In this document: in pieces, positions 1 through 6,011 of the stretch
Position numbering within the stretch: the stretch's first letter is position 1
Layout: each line of letters begins with the position of its first letter
From: Acidobacteriota bacterium
GTDB taxonomy: Bacteria > Acidobacteriota > Terriglobia > UBA7540
Direction: 5' to 3'
Length of the DNA: 6,011 nt
NCBI GenBank assembly: GCA_003165615.1
Contig: PLWR01000586.1
Location: 1-6,011, forward strand
Program-made: the position numbers and the translations under genes
Notes under the pieces: model-generated
What the model saw: the letters and a program-made list of their open reading frames with translations, nothing else
Databases searched by the model: none
Told to the model about the DNA's origin: nothing

Positions 1-2414
1 TCTTCAACAACGCTTCCCTGGTATTCTCCGCGCCTGCACCGGTGTTCATCGGTGAGGCGATCACGCCGGAGGAAGTGGCCTCCCACCTGCGCAAGGGCCT
101 TTACGCCGAATATGAGGGCGGGTCAAAGGTCGGCACCTACCGGCTGGTGGGCGATCGCCTGGAAATCCGGCCCGGCTCCGCCTCCTTCTTTCAGAGCGAC
201 GATTTCAGGCAGGGCGACGCGGCGCTGGAGTTCGCCAAGGGACACCTCGTGTCCATCACCTCGCTTTCCGGCACCGCGCCGCTGGAAAGCTACAGCCTTG
301 AGCCGGAAGTCATCACCACCCTGTTTGACAATTCCCGCAGCAAGCGGCGGCTGGTGCGTTACCAGGATCTTCCCCCCACCGTCGTCAACGCCGTGGTGGC
401 GGCGGAGGATCACAGTTTCTTCACTCATCATGGCGTGAACTTCTACCGCATCATAGCTTCCGGCTTGCATGATTTCTTCCGCTCGGACGAAATCATGCAG
501 GGCGGAAGCACGCTGACCATGCAGTTGGCCCGCAACATCTTCGGGCTCACCACCCAGCGCAAATTCGGCCGCAAAATAGACGAGATTTTCCTCGCCCTCC
601 TGCTGGAGCAACGCCTGAATAAGGAACAGATTTTTGAGCTGTACGCCAATCAGATTTATCTGGGCCAGCGCGGAAGTTTTTCCATCTATGGATTCGGCGA
701 AGCGGCCAGCGCCTATTTCAACAAAGATGTGGGCAGCCTGACGGCCGCGCAGGCCGCTCTGCTGGCCGGGGTGATTCGCGGGCCCAACATTTATTCACCT
801 TACAAGTATCCCTTGCGAGCTTTGGAGCGGCGCAACTTTGTGCTGAGGAGCATGATGGACCAGGGCATGCTGACGCCGCCGGAGACGGAAAAGGCTTCCG
901 CGGCGCCTTTGGGCATTGTGCTGCGCAACGTGGAGGGCACGCAGGCCCCTTACTTCGTTGACATGGTGAAGGATCAGTTGCTCTCGCAGTTTTCCGAGCA
1001 CGACCTGCTCTCGCAAAGCTACCGGATATACACCACCCTCGACATGGACGTGCAACAAGCGGCTTCGGCGGCAGTCCTTACCGGCAGCGTGGAAGTTGAC
1101 AAGCGCTTGAAGAGGTCCAAGGCTGCCAAAGACGCCCCGCCGCCTGACCCGTTGCAACCGCAAATGGCTCTGGTGGTGCTTGATCCGCACACCGGATGGC
1201 TGAAAGCGATGGTGGGAGGGCGCGATTATGGCCGCAGTCAGCTCAACCATGTGCTGGCCAAACGCCAGCCGGGATCGTCGTTCAAGCCGTTCGTTTACGC
1301 GGCGGCGCTCGATTCCGGCGTGGACGGCTCCCAACCCATCATTACCCCGGCGACCGTGCTCCACGATGAGCCCACCTCTTTCCAGTTTGGCGACTTGACG
1401 TATGAGCCGGAAAACTATAAGCAGGAATACTTCGGTGAGGTGACGCTGCGGACGGCACTGATGTACTCGCTGAACGTGGCCACCGTGCGGCTGGCGGAGA
1501 TGGTGGGATACGAGAAGGTGCGCAATCTGGCGTTGGCGGCGGGTTTCAACAAGGATTTGCTGGCCACGCCCGCCATCGCTTTGGGGGCCTATGTGGCGAC
1601 GCCGCTGGAAATCGCCGGCGCTTACACCACCTTTTCGAATGGCGGCGTCTATGTGGAGCCGCGCTTTATTTTGGCGGTCAATGATGCTTCCGGGCGCCTG
1701 CTGTGGCGAAGCCAGGGAGTTACGCGCCAGGTGCTGGACCCACGGGTTGCCTACCTGATGGTCAACCTTTTGGAAAGTGTCATCAACAACGGTACGGGAG
1801 CGGGCGCGCGGTCCCGCGGGTTCACCCTGCCCGCCGCCGGCAAGACCGGGACTTCGCATGACGGGTGGTTCGCCGGTTTCACCTCCAATCTACTGGCGAT
1901 TGCCTGGGTGGGATATGACGACGACCGCGAACTGAAACTCCCCGGGGCGGATTCCGCCCTGCCCATCTGGACGGAGTTCATGAAGCTGGCCACCCAGTAC
2001 CCTGCCTATCGTGACGCCAAGCCTTTTGATCCTCCGCCCGGCGTCGTATCGGTGCCGGTGCAAGTATCCTCCACCCTTCCCAGCGGCAATGAAGCGATTT
2101 CGGTGCACGACGAGTACTTTATCGAGGGAACTGAACCGCGGGGGCAAACGCCCCACCAGGGCGGCGGTGGGATCCTGAGCAGATTGTTCCACTCCGGTAA
2201 CGGCCCGACCGTCCCGGGGGCGGCGACCACGACAACCCCGGGGAACGATAATAACGATAATACGGTTGCCGCCGCCCCCAACCCTGATGCCTCGCAGCAA
2301 TCCGCCGAAAAGAAGGGCGGAGTGCTGAAGAAATTCCTTTCGATCTTCAAGGGAAAGAACTCCCAGCCCGTCAATCCTCCGGATGCATCGAAAAAGCCAG
2401 AGCCGGAGGGATGA
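1..2414 (+). CDS. Class A penicillin-binding protein, PBP1b-like (5' partial)
   Basis: Bifunctional peptidoglycan synthase acting at the outer face of the inner membrane: it polymerises lipid II and cross-links stem peptides. The frame is open from base 3 to the left edge, so the GTG at 42 is probably internal; the true start, cytoplasmic tail and membrane anchor lie outside the window. Domains in order: a UB2H-like domain (about 60-315), which in E. coli PBP1B binds the activator LpoB; GT51 with 'EDHSFFTHHG' (catalytic Glu at 405-407), 'GGSTLTMQLARN' from 501, and 'RKIDEIFLALLLEQ' followed by 'YANQIYLG'; then a transpeptidase with SSFK (nucleophile Ser at 1275-1277), SLN (Ser at 1467) and KTGT (from 1842). 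All catalytic motifs are intact. After about 2040 comes a Gly/Pro/Asn-rich tail ending in a basic amphipathic stretch, 'KKGGVLKKFLSIFKGK'. Family assignment is secure; PBP1b rather than PBP1a rests on the UB2H-like region. Confidence 0.96.
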   Translation, partial: FNNASLVFSAPAPVFIGEAITPEEVASHLRKGLYAEYEGGSKVGTYRLVGDRLEIRPGSASFFQSDDFRQGDAALEFAKGHLVSITSLSGTAPLESYSLEPEVITTLFDNSRSKRRLVRYQDLPPTVVNAVVAAEDHSFFTHHGVNFYRIIASGLHDFFRSDEIMQGGSTLTMQLARNIFGLTTQRKFGRKIDEIFLALLLEQRLNKEQIFELYANQIYLGQRGSFSIYGFGEAASAYFNKDVGSLTAAQAALLAGVIRGPNIYSPYKYPLRALERRNFVLRSMMDQGMLTPPETEKASAAPLGIVLRNVEGTQAPYFVDMVKDQLLSQFSEHDLLSQSYRIYTTLDMDVQQAASAAVLTGSVEVDKRLKRSKAAKDAPPPDPLQPQMALVVLDPHTGWLKAMVGGRDYGRSQLNHVLAKRQPGSSFKPFVYAAALDSGVDGSQPIITPATVLHDEPTSFQFGDLTYEPENYKQEYFGEVTLRTALMYSLNVATVRLAEMVGYEKVRNLALAAGFNKDLLATPAIALGAYVATPLEIAGAYTTFSNGGVYVEPRFILAVNDASGRLLWRSQGVTRQVLDPRVAYLMVNLLESVINNGTGAGARSRGFTLPAAGKTGTSHDGWFAGFTSNLLAIAWVGYDDDRELKLPGADSALPIWTEFMKLATQYPAYRDAKPFDPPPGVVSVPVQVSSTLPSGNEAISVHDEYFIEGTEPRGQTPHQGGGGILSRLFHSGNGPTVPGAATTTTPGNDNNDNTVAAAPNPDASQQSAEKKGGVLKKFLSIFKGKNSQPVNPPDASKKPEPEG
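2244..2261 (+). repeat. Perfect 9-bp tandem duplication in the PBP tail
   Basis: AACGATAAT occurs twice back to back, in frame, encoding Asn-Asp-Asn twice within the low-complexity C-terminal tail of the PBP. It is AT-rich in a GC-rich setting. It probably arose by slippage in a region under weak constraint; no function is implied. Confidence 0.8.
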
Positions 2415-2416
2415 AC

Positions 2417-2458
2417 TTCGGGATTCGGAACTCGGGACACCGGATTCGGGACTCGAAA
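2417..2458 (+). repeat. Degenerate 7-bp tandem repeat, six units
   Basis: Six consecutive heptamers fill most of the gap between the PBP stop and the next gene's ribosome binding site: TTCGGGA, TTCGGAA, CTCGGGA, CACCGGA, TTCGGGA, CTCGAAA (consensus YTCGGGA). The array starts two bases after the stop codon and ends three bases before the Shine-Dalgarno. I saw the periodicity directly; its role (slippage remnant, dispersed intergenic repeat, or protein-binding array) is unknown. Confidence 0.8.
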
Positions 2459-2461
2459 GAC

Positions 2462-2467
2462 GAGGAG
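2462..2467 (+). promoter_or_regulatory. Shine-Dalgarno that sets the start of the TPR gene
   Basis: GAGGAG lies five bases before the ATG at 2473. It supports that ATG over the in-frame ATG at 2383, which sits inside the PBP gene and would add 30 residues translated from PBP coding sequence and the 7-bp repeat in front of the signal peptide. Confidence 0.8.
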
Positions 2468-2472
2468 CTTCC

Positions 2473-3285
2473 ATGAAACCCCCCATGCGACGCGCGGGCT
2501 TCTTTGCCGCGGGTCTTATGATGGTGGCGGTTGCCCTTGCGCCGGCCCTGGGGGCAGGTTTCAGCCAGGAACAAGCTACCCCCGCGACAGGATCCCCGAC
2601 CGCTAGTGTCCCGCCGCACCGGGATCTCACCCTGGACCAGCGCGCCGACATCTTCATGGCGAGGAAGAATTATGCCGACGCGGCTGATTATTATTACCGG
2701 GCGCTGAAACAATCATCTTTCCAGGATCCGGTGCTGTGGAACAAACTGGGAATCGCGTTTCAGCAGGAGAACAAGTTTCACCGTGCCCGCCAGGCCTATA
2801 TCAAGGCGACTCGCGTCGACAAGAATTTTGCCGAGGGCTGGAACAACATTGGCACGGTATTCTTCATGGAGAAAAAGTATGGCAAATCGGTGTGGTATTA
2901 CCAGCGGGCGATCAAGCTCAAGGGCGACACGGCCGCTTTTCACCTGAATCTGGGATCATCTTATTATCACCTGAAGAAGTTCGATGAGGCGGTGGAAGAG
3001 TATCGCACCGCTCTGGGCATCGACCCGAAGGTTGCGATTCAGGATTCCGCCGTGGGGACGGCGATCCACGCCGGTGCGACCGACGTGGAATTCTATTTCT
3101 ACATGGCCAAAGCTTTCGCTTCCATCGGCAACGCGGAGGATGCCGTGCGCTACCTCCGGCGTGCTATCGAGGATGGTTTTACCGACCTCAAGCAAATTGA
3201 CCAAGACCCCGACTTCAAGAAAATCAGCCAATACCCCGCGTTTGTCGATCTCATGCGGAATCCGCCGGCCGCCATTAAGAATTGA
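2473..3285 (+). CDS. Exported tetratricopeptide-repeat protein
   Basis: A 270-residue protein, probably a periplasmic scaffold; no enzymatic motif is visible. Residues 1-28 form a signal peptide (MKPPMRR, hydrophobic core, 'ALG' cleavage region). There is no cysteine there, so it is not a lipoprotein. After a Pro/Thr/Ser-rich linker (about 31-50), TPR-like helix pairs run from about 53 to 184, with typical pattern residues in 'LWNKLGIAFQQENKFHRARQ', 'GWNNIGTVFFMEKKYGKSV' and 'AFHLNLGSSYYHLKKFDEAV'. A further pair is at about 205-233, and the end has the 'DPDFKKISQYPAF' pattern often seen closing TPR arrays. A loop at about 185-204 interrupts the array. It begins 58 bases after the PBP gene, without an obvious terminator between, so co-transcription is plausible. 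The start is chosen from the GAGGAG site and the signal peptide. The partner is unknown; a peptidoglycan-synthesis role is inferred only from its neighbour. Confidence 0.92.
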   Translation: MKPPMRRAGFFAAGLMMVAVALAPALGAGFSQEQATPATGSPTASVPPHRDLTLDQRADIFMARKNYADAADYYYRALKQSSFQDPVLWNKLGIAFQQENKFHRARQAYIKATRVDKNFAEGWNNIGTVFFMEKKYGKSVWYYQRAIKLKGDTAAFHLNLGSSYYHLKKFDEAVEEYRTALGIDPKVAIQDSAVGTAIHAGATDVEFYFYMAKAFASIGNAEDAVRYLRRAIEDGFTDLKQIDQDPDFKKISQYPAFVDLMRNPPAAIKN

Positions 3286-3321
3286 CAACGTGACGCGCCG
3301 GGCGGCCCCCATGCCACACAG

Positions 3322-3330
3322 TGCTATAAT
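3322..3330 (+). promoter_or_regulatory. Extended -10 promoter (TGCTATAAT)
   Basis: A perfect extended -10 element, TGn plus TATAAT, lies in the 67-base gap before the larger TPR gene. No good -35 hexamer is found at 16-18 bases upstream (that stretch is GC-rich), which fits the extended -10 class recognised by the housekeeping sigma factor. Transcription would start near 3336-3338, giving a leader of only about 15 bases before the ATG at 3353. It would let genes 3 and 4 be expressed independently of the PBP gene. A chance match is possible but less likely in GC-rich DNA. Confidence 0.65.
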
Positions 3331-3352
3331 GGTGCGGTCGGGTTGAGTTCTC

Positions 3353-4990
3353 ATGCGAAGAACGGTCGGACTTCTTCTGCTTTTGTTGTTATGCCCCTGG
3401 CAGCTTCATGGCTCGTCAGAGGTGCGATCCCTACTGGTATTTCCCTTTGAGAATCTAAGCCCCCGCGCGGATTTGAATTGGATCTCGGAAAGTTTCGCGC
3501 AAGTCCTTTCTTCCCGCCTTGCCCAACCGGACAACTACGTGCTTGACCGCGACGAACGCAACGCTGCCTACGTGCAACTGGGAATGCCCATTGACGCCCC
3601 CCTGACGCTGGCGAGCGAGTTCAAGGTGGTGCAAACCCTGGGCGTGGATTGGGCCATCGTAGGCAACTTCAATGTTACGGACAAGCGCCTGGTCGCGCAC
3701 GCGCAACTGCTCAACGTCAAACTCCTGAAACTCTCGCCACCCCTGGAAGTTTCCGGAGACTTGACGGAGCTCGTGGACCTTCAGACGCGGCTGGCATGGC
3801 GGCTGCTGGCGACACACGACCCCGGTTTCACCGTGGGGAATGAAGACGACTTCCTGCGGCGTTTTCACGACATCCGCCTCGACGCCTTCGAAAATTATGT
3901 TCGCGGCCTGATCGCCACCGACGCCGCCAGCCATCGGCATTTCTTTACGGAAGCCGCGCGCCTTGATCCCGCCGATCACCGGGCGGCCTTTGCCCTGGGA
4001 CGGTTTTATTTTGGACAGAAAGACTACGCGAATTCAGCCCAGTGGTTGGAGAAGATCGAGGAGTCCGATTCGGATTACAGCGAATCTTTGTTCCTGCGGG
4101 CTGTCGATGAGTTCTTCCTGGGGCGGGAACAGGTGGCGGAAAAAGATTTTGAAACTCTGGCGAAAGTCCTGCCCCTCGATGAAGTCTCCAATAATCTGGG
4201 AGTGTTGGAGGCCCGTCGCGGGCGCTATGACGAAGCCCTGGCGAATTTCGAGCGCGCCTACCAGGGCGATCCCTCGGATGTGGATTTCTGCTTTAATCGG
4301 GGCGTGGCCCTCTGGTACGAGAAGCATTATCCGCAGGCGGCGGAATCGCTCCAGGCTGCGGTCCAGGCCAATCCTGATGATACCGAAGCCCATACCTTGC
4401 TGGCGGTGGTTTTCGGCAAGCTGCAAGATGATGCGGCGGAGCAAAAGGAAGTGGACTGGCTGGCGGAACACGAAGTGGGAACGGCTGCCGGCCAACCCGG
4501 AGACGTGCTCCCCCTGCCGCGTCTCAAGAAGAATTATGATGGCCGCGCCTTCCGCCTGCTGGAATTGACTTTGCACAACGCCATGGAACAGCGCCTGGCC
4601 AACGCTTCTCTCCAGCAGCACATTGACACGCACCTGAGCGAGGGAAAAAAGCTTCTGGCGGAGAACCGCTACGGGGAAGCGGAGCACGAACTGGCCGAGG
4701 TTGTCTCCTTGTCTCCGGATGATCCCCAGCCGCACGTGCTGCTGGCCCAGGCGCTCGAAGCCGAAGGCAAACATCCGGAAGCCGCGGGGGAACTTCAGAC
4801 TTCATTAAAGCTGGAAGACAGCGCCGAAGCACACCTTTCCCTGGCGCACGTTTATCTTTCCATGAATCAACCGGAACAGGCTCGCCTGCAGGCACAGGCC
4901 GCGCTCAATCTCGAACCCGGCAACCAGCAGGCGGTACAATTGATGCAGCAAATTAATGCCGCAGCCCCGGCTGCAAGGAATAAGCCTTGA
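3353..4990 (+). CDS. Exported protein: TolB-N/CsgG/LpoB-like domain plus TPRs
   Basis: A 545-residue protein predicted to be exported and to act as a scaffold in the periplasm. Residues 1-20 are a signal peptide with a run of leucines; Cys14 follows 'LLL', a poor lipobox, so signal peptidase I cleavage after 'LHG' is favoured. Residues about 24-152 ('LLVFPFENLSPRADLNWISE', 'LGVDWAIVGNFNV', then 'LVAHAQLLNV') match the alternating pattern of the small alpha/beta domain shared by TolB-N, CsgG, FlgO and LpoB; this is pattern recognition, not a search result. TPR block A covers about 194-375 ('NNLGVLEARRGRYDEALANF' is the clearest unit). A linker of about 50 residues follows, then block B at about 424-522. 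An in-frame TGA at 3344 makes ATG 3353 the first possible start, although its Shine-Dalgarno is weak. Its stop overlaps the next gene. The substrate or partner is not known. Confidence 0.92.
   Translation: MRRTVGLLLLLLLCPWQLHGSSEVRSLLVFPFENLSPRADLNWISESFAQVLSSRLAQPDNYVLDRDERNAAYVQLGMPIDAPLTLASEFKVVQTLGVDWAIVGNFNVTDKRLVAHAQLLNVKLLKLSPPLEVSGDLTELVDLQTRLAWRLLATHDPGFTVGNEDDFLRRFHDIRLDAFENYVRGLIATDAASHRHFFTEAARLDPADHRAAFALGRFYFGQKDYANSAQWLEKIEESDSDYSESLFLRAVDEFFLGREQVAEKDFETLAKVLPLDEVSNNLGVLEARRGRYDEALANFERAYQGDPSDVDFCFNRGVALWYEKHYPQAAESLQAAVQANPDDTEAHTLLAVVFGKLQDDAAEQKEVDWLAEHEVGTAAGQPGDVLPLPRLKKNYDGRAFRLLELTLHNAMEQRLANASLQQHIDTHLSEGKKLLAENRYGEAEHELAEVVSLSPDDPQPHVLLAQALEAEGKHPEAAGELQTSLKLEDSAEAHLSLAHVYLSMNQPEQARLQAQAALNLEPGNQQAVQLMQQINAAAPAARNKP
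4975..4980 (+). promoter_or_regulatory. Shine-Dalgarno for the TTG start of the NfeD gene
   Basis: AAGGAA sits six bases before the TTG at 4987, inside the last codons of the upstream gene. It is the main support for a TTG start. The frame has a TAA at 4981-4983, so 4987 is the first usable start; the next in-frame ATG (5107) would delete the signal peptide and the first strand of the protease domain. Confidence 0.8.
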
Positions 4991-6011
4991 GCGCTAAAAT
5001 CGTACGTGCTGTACTCCTATTGTTCGTCCTACTCGCCACCGCATTACCCTTCCATCCGCTGCGCGCAGGCGAAGCCCGGCCGCGGGTGGTGGACATCAAG
5101 ATCAACATGATGATCCATCAGGTGAGCGCGGAATACGTGGAACGGGGAATCCGCTACGCCAATGAGCAGAATGCCGACGCCATCCTGCTGGAGTTGAACA
5201 CGCCCGGCGGACTGGTGACCTCCACGCAGGAGCTGGTGCAGGCGATCTACGCGTCCCATGCTCCGGTGATTACCTACGTTGCGCCCAGTGGCGCCAGCGC
5301 CGCGTCGGGCGGCTTCTTCGTTCTGCTGGCGGGCGATCTGGCGGTGATGGCCCCCGGCACCAACACCGGCGCCTCTCATCCCGTCGACCTGCTGGGCGGA
5401 ACGTCCGACAAGACGATGAACGAGAAGATCGAAAGCGACCTGGCTTCCTACATCCGGTCGATCGCGCAGAAGCGCGGGCGCAATGTGGCCCTGGCGGATG
5501 ACGCGGTGCGCAAGAGCGCGTCGTTCACGGATAAGGAAGCGCTGGATGACAAGTTGATTGACGCCGTGGCCGGTTCCCCCAGCGAAATTTTCGCGCAGTA
5601 CGATGGCAAGACGGTGCAACGCTTCAACGGCGCCAGAACGACTCTGCACCTGGCCGATGCCGGCGTCGAAACCTACCCGATGACGCGCATTGAATCCGTG
5701 CTGGTCTGGGTGGCGGATCCCAACATTGCCTTTCTTCTGGGCGCCATCGGGTTGGCGTGCTTGTACCTTGAGTTCACTCATCCCGGCATGGTGGCGCCCG
5801 GTGCGGTGGGAGCAATCTGTTTGCTTCTGGCGCTCTATGCTTTTAATTTCCTGCCCATCAATTACGCCGGGGTCCTGCTGATCATCACGGCGCTGGCGCT
5901 GTTCGCGCTGGAGGCCAAGTTGACTTCGCACGGGGTGCTGGCGGCGGGCGGAATCGTGGCCATGGTGTTGGGCGCCATGATCCTGGTTAAATCGCCCTGG
6001 CCGGAAGCGCG
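4987..6011 (+). CDS. nfeD: NfeD-family membrane serine protease, long form (3' partial)
   Basis: Membrane-bound ClpP-class serine protease. Archaeal relatives such as PH1510 cleave the hydrophobic C-terminus of a stomatin partner. There are 341 codons before the window ends. A signal peptide covers residues 1-27 (MSAKIVR, then a Leu/Val-rich core). The protease domain (about 34-205) has 'ELNTPGG', 'PSGASAASGG' with the likely nucleophile Ser107, 'MAPGTNTGASHP', and Lys147 in 'NEKIESD', which lines up with the PH1510 Ser97/Lys138 dyad as I remember that sequence. The later 'YIRSIAQKRGRN' is typical. Four membrane segments lie at about 247-264, 271-290, 293-311 and 316-334, including the hallmark 'LEFTHPG'. 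The C-terminal soluble OB-fold domain is beyond the edge. The TTG start overlaps the upstream TGA (TTGA), suggesting translational coupling. A stomatin-like gene downstream is expected but not visible. Confidence 0.95.
   Translation, partial: MSAKIVRAVLLLFVLLATALPFHPLRAGEARPRVVDIKINMMIHQVSAEYVERGIRYANEQNADAILLELNTPGGLVTSTQELVQAIYASHAPVITYVAPSGASAASGGFFVLLAGDLAVMAPGTNTGASHPVDLLGGTSDKTMNEKIESDLASYIRSIAQKRGRNVALADDAVRKSASFTDKEALDDKLIDAVAGSPSEIFAQYDGKTVQRFNGARTTLHLADAGVETYPMTRIESVLVWVADPNIAFLLGAIGLACLYLEFTHPGMVAPGAVGAICLLLALYAFNFLPINYAGVLLIITALALFALEAKLTSHGVLAAGGIVAMVLGAMILVKSPWPEA

Noticed and set aside
42..44. GTG at 42 as the true start of the PBP
   Set aside because: The frame stays open to the window edge with family-like sequence ('FNNASLVFSAPAP') before it, no membrane anchor follows position 42, and no Shine-Dalgarno precedes it.
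795..1859. Long antisense open frame of 354 codons opposite the PBP gene
   Set aside because: The PBP on the other strand has all catalytic motifs; the antisense product has no recognisable domain and the Arg/His/Gly-rich make-up typical of shadows in GC-rich genes.
2213..2242. CCCGGGG / CCCCGGG inverted repeat (7-bp arms, 16-base loop) as a terminator
   Set aside because: It lies inside the PBP coding region, has no following T-tract, and both arms are nearly self-palindromic GC runs expected by chance in this base composition.
2383..2472. 30-residue N-terminal extension of the TPR protein from ATG 2383
   Set aside because: It would translate the end of the PBP gene and the 7-bp repeat in another frame, bury the signal peptide, and ignore the GAGGAG site at 2462-2467.
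3282..3330. Perfect TTGACA at 3282-3287 upstream of the TATAAT at 3325
   Set aside because: The spacer is 37 bases, far from the 16-18 needed, and nothing like a -10 lies at the correct distance. The hexamer overlaps the stop codon of the TPR gene.
3353..3400. Lipoprotein signal at Cys14 of the larger TPR protein
   Set aside because: The residues before Cys are Leu-Leu-Leu; a small residue (Gly/Ala/Ser) is expected just before the lipidated cysteine, so the match is poor.
5044..5931. Long antisense open frame of 295 codons opposite nfeD
   Set aside because: The + strand encodes a clear NfeD protease with signal peptide, dyad and membrane segments. The antisense product is Arg/Gln/His/Gly-rich, with no domain and no convincing start signal.

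Overview
This GC-rich window reads as a chromosomal piece of an Acidobacteriota-like (Terriglobia-type) bacterium. The evidence is family resemblance only: a class A penicillin-binding protein with the 'FNNASLVFSAP' N-terminal style remembered from that phylum, exported tetratricopeptide-repeat (TPR) proteins, and a long-form NfeD membrane protease. I could not search a database, so the taxonomy is an inference. The window has no RNA gene, mobile element, CRISPR array or phage sequence that I can see.

All four genes are on the + strand and tightly packed. (1) Positions 1-2414: bifunctional class A penicillin-binding protein (PBP1b-like), open at the window's left edge, with a UB2H-like regulatory domain, a GT51 glycosyltransferase, a transpeptidase and a low-complexity basic tail. 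(2) Positions 2473-3285: a small exported TPR protein. The gap before it holds a degenerate 7-bp tandem repeat followed by a good Shine-Dalgarno. (3) Positions 3353-4990: a larger exported protein with an N-terminal domain resembling the TolB-N/CsgG/FlgO/LpoB group, followed by two blocks of TPRs. It is preceded by a perfect extended -10 promoter motif. (4) Positions 4987-6011: an NfeD-type (ClpP-class) membrane serine protease that starts at TTG, overlaps the stop codon of gene 3, and runs off the right edge.

All four products are predicted to act in the cell envelope. The PBP polymerises and cross-links peptidoglycan. The two TPR proteins are probably periplasmic scaffolds. NfeD is a membrane protease whose family usually works with a stomatin-like (SPFH/slipin) partner, often encoded next door. 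Genes 3 and 4 look translationally coupled. The most interesting reading is that the UB2H-bearing PBP and the two exported TPR proteins form a peptidoglycan-synthase control module comparable in parts, not necessarily in ancestry, to E. coli PBP1B with LpoB and CpoB. This is a hypothesis from domain content and proximity.
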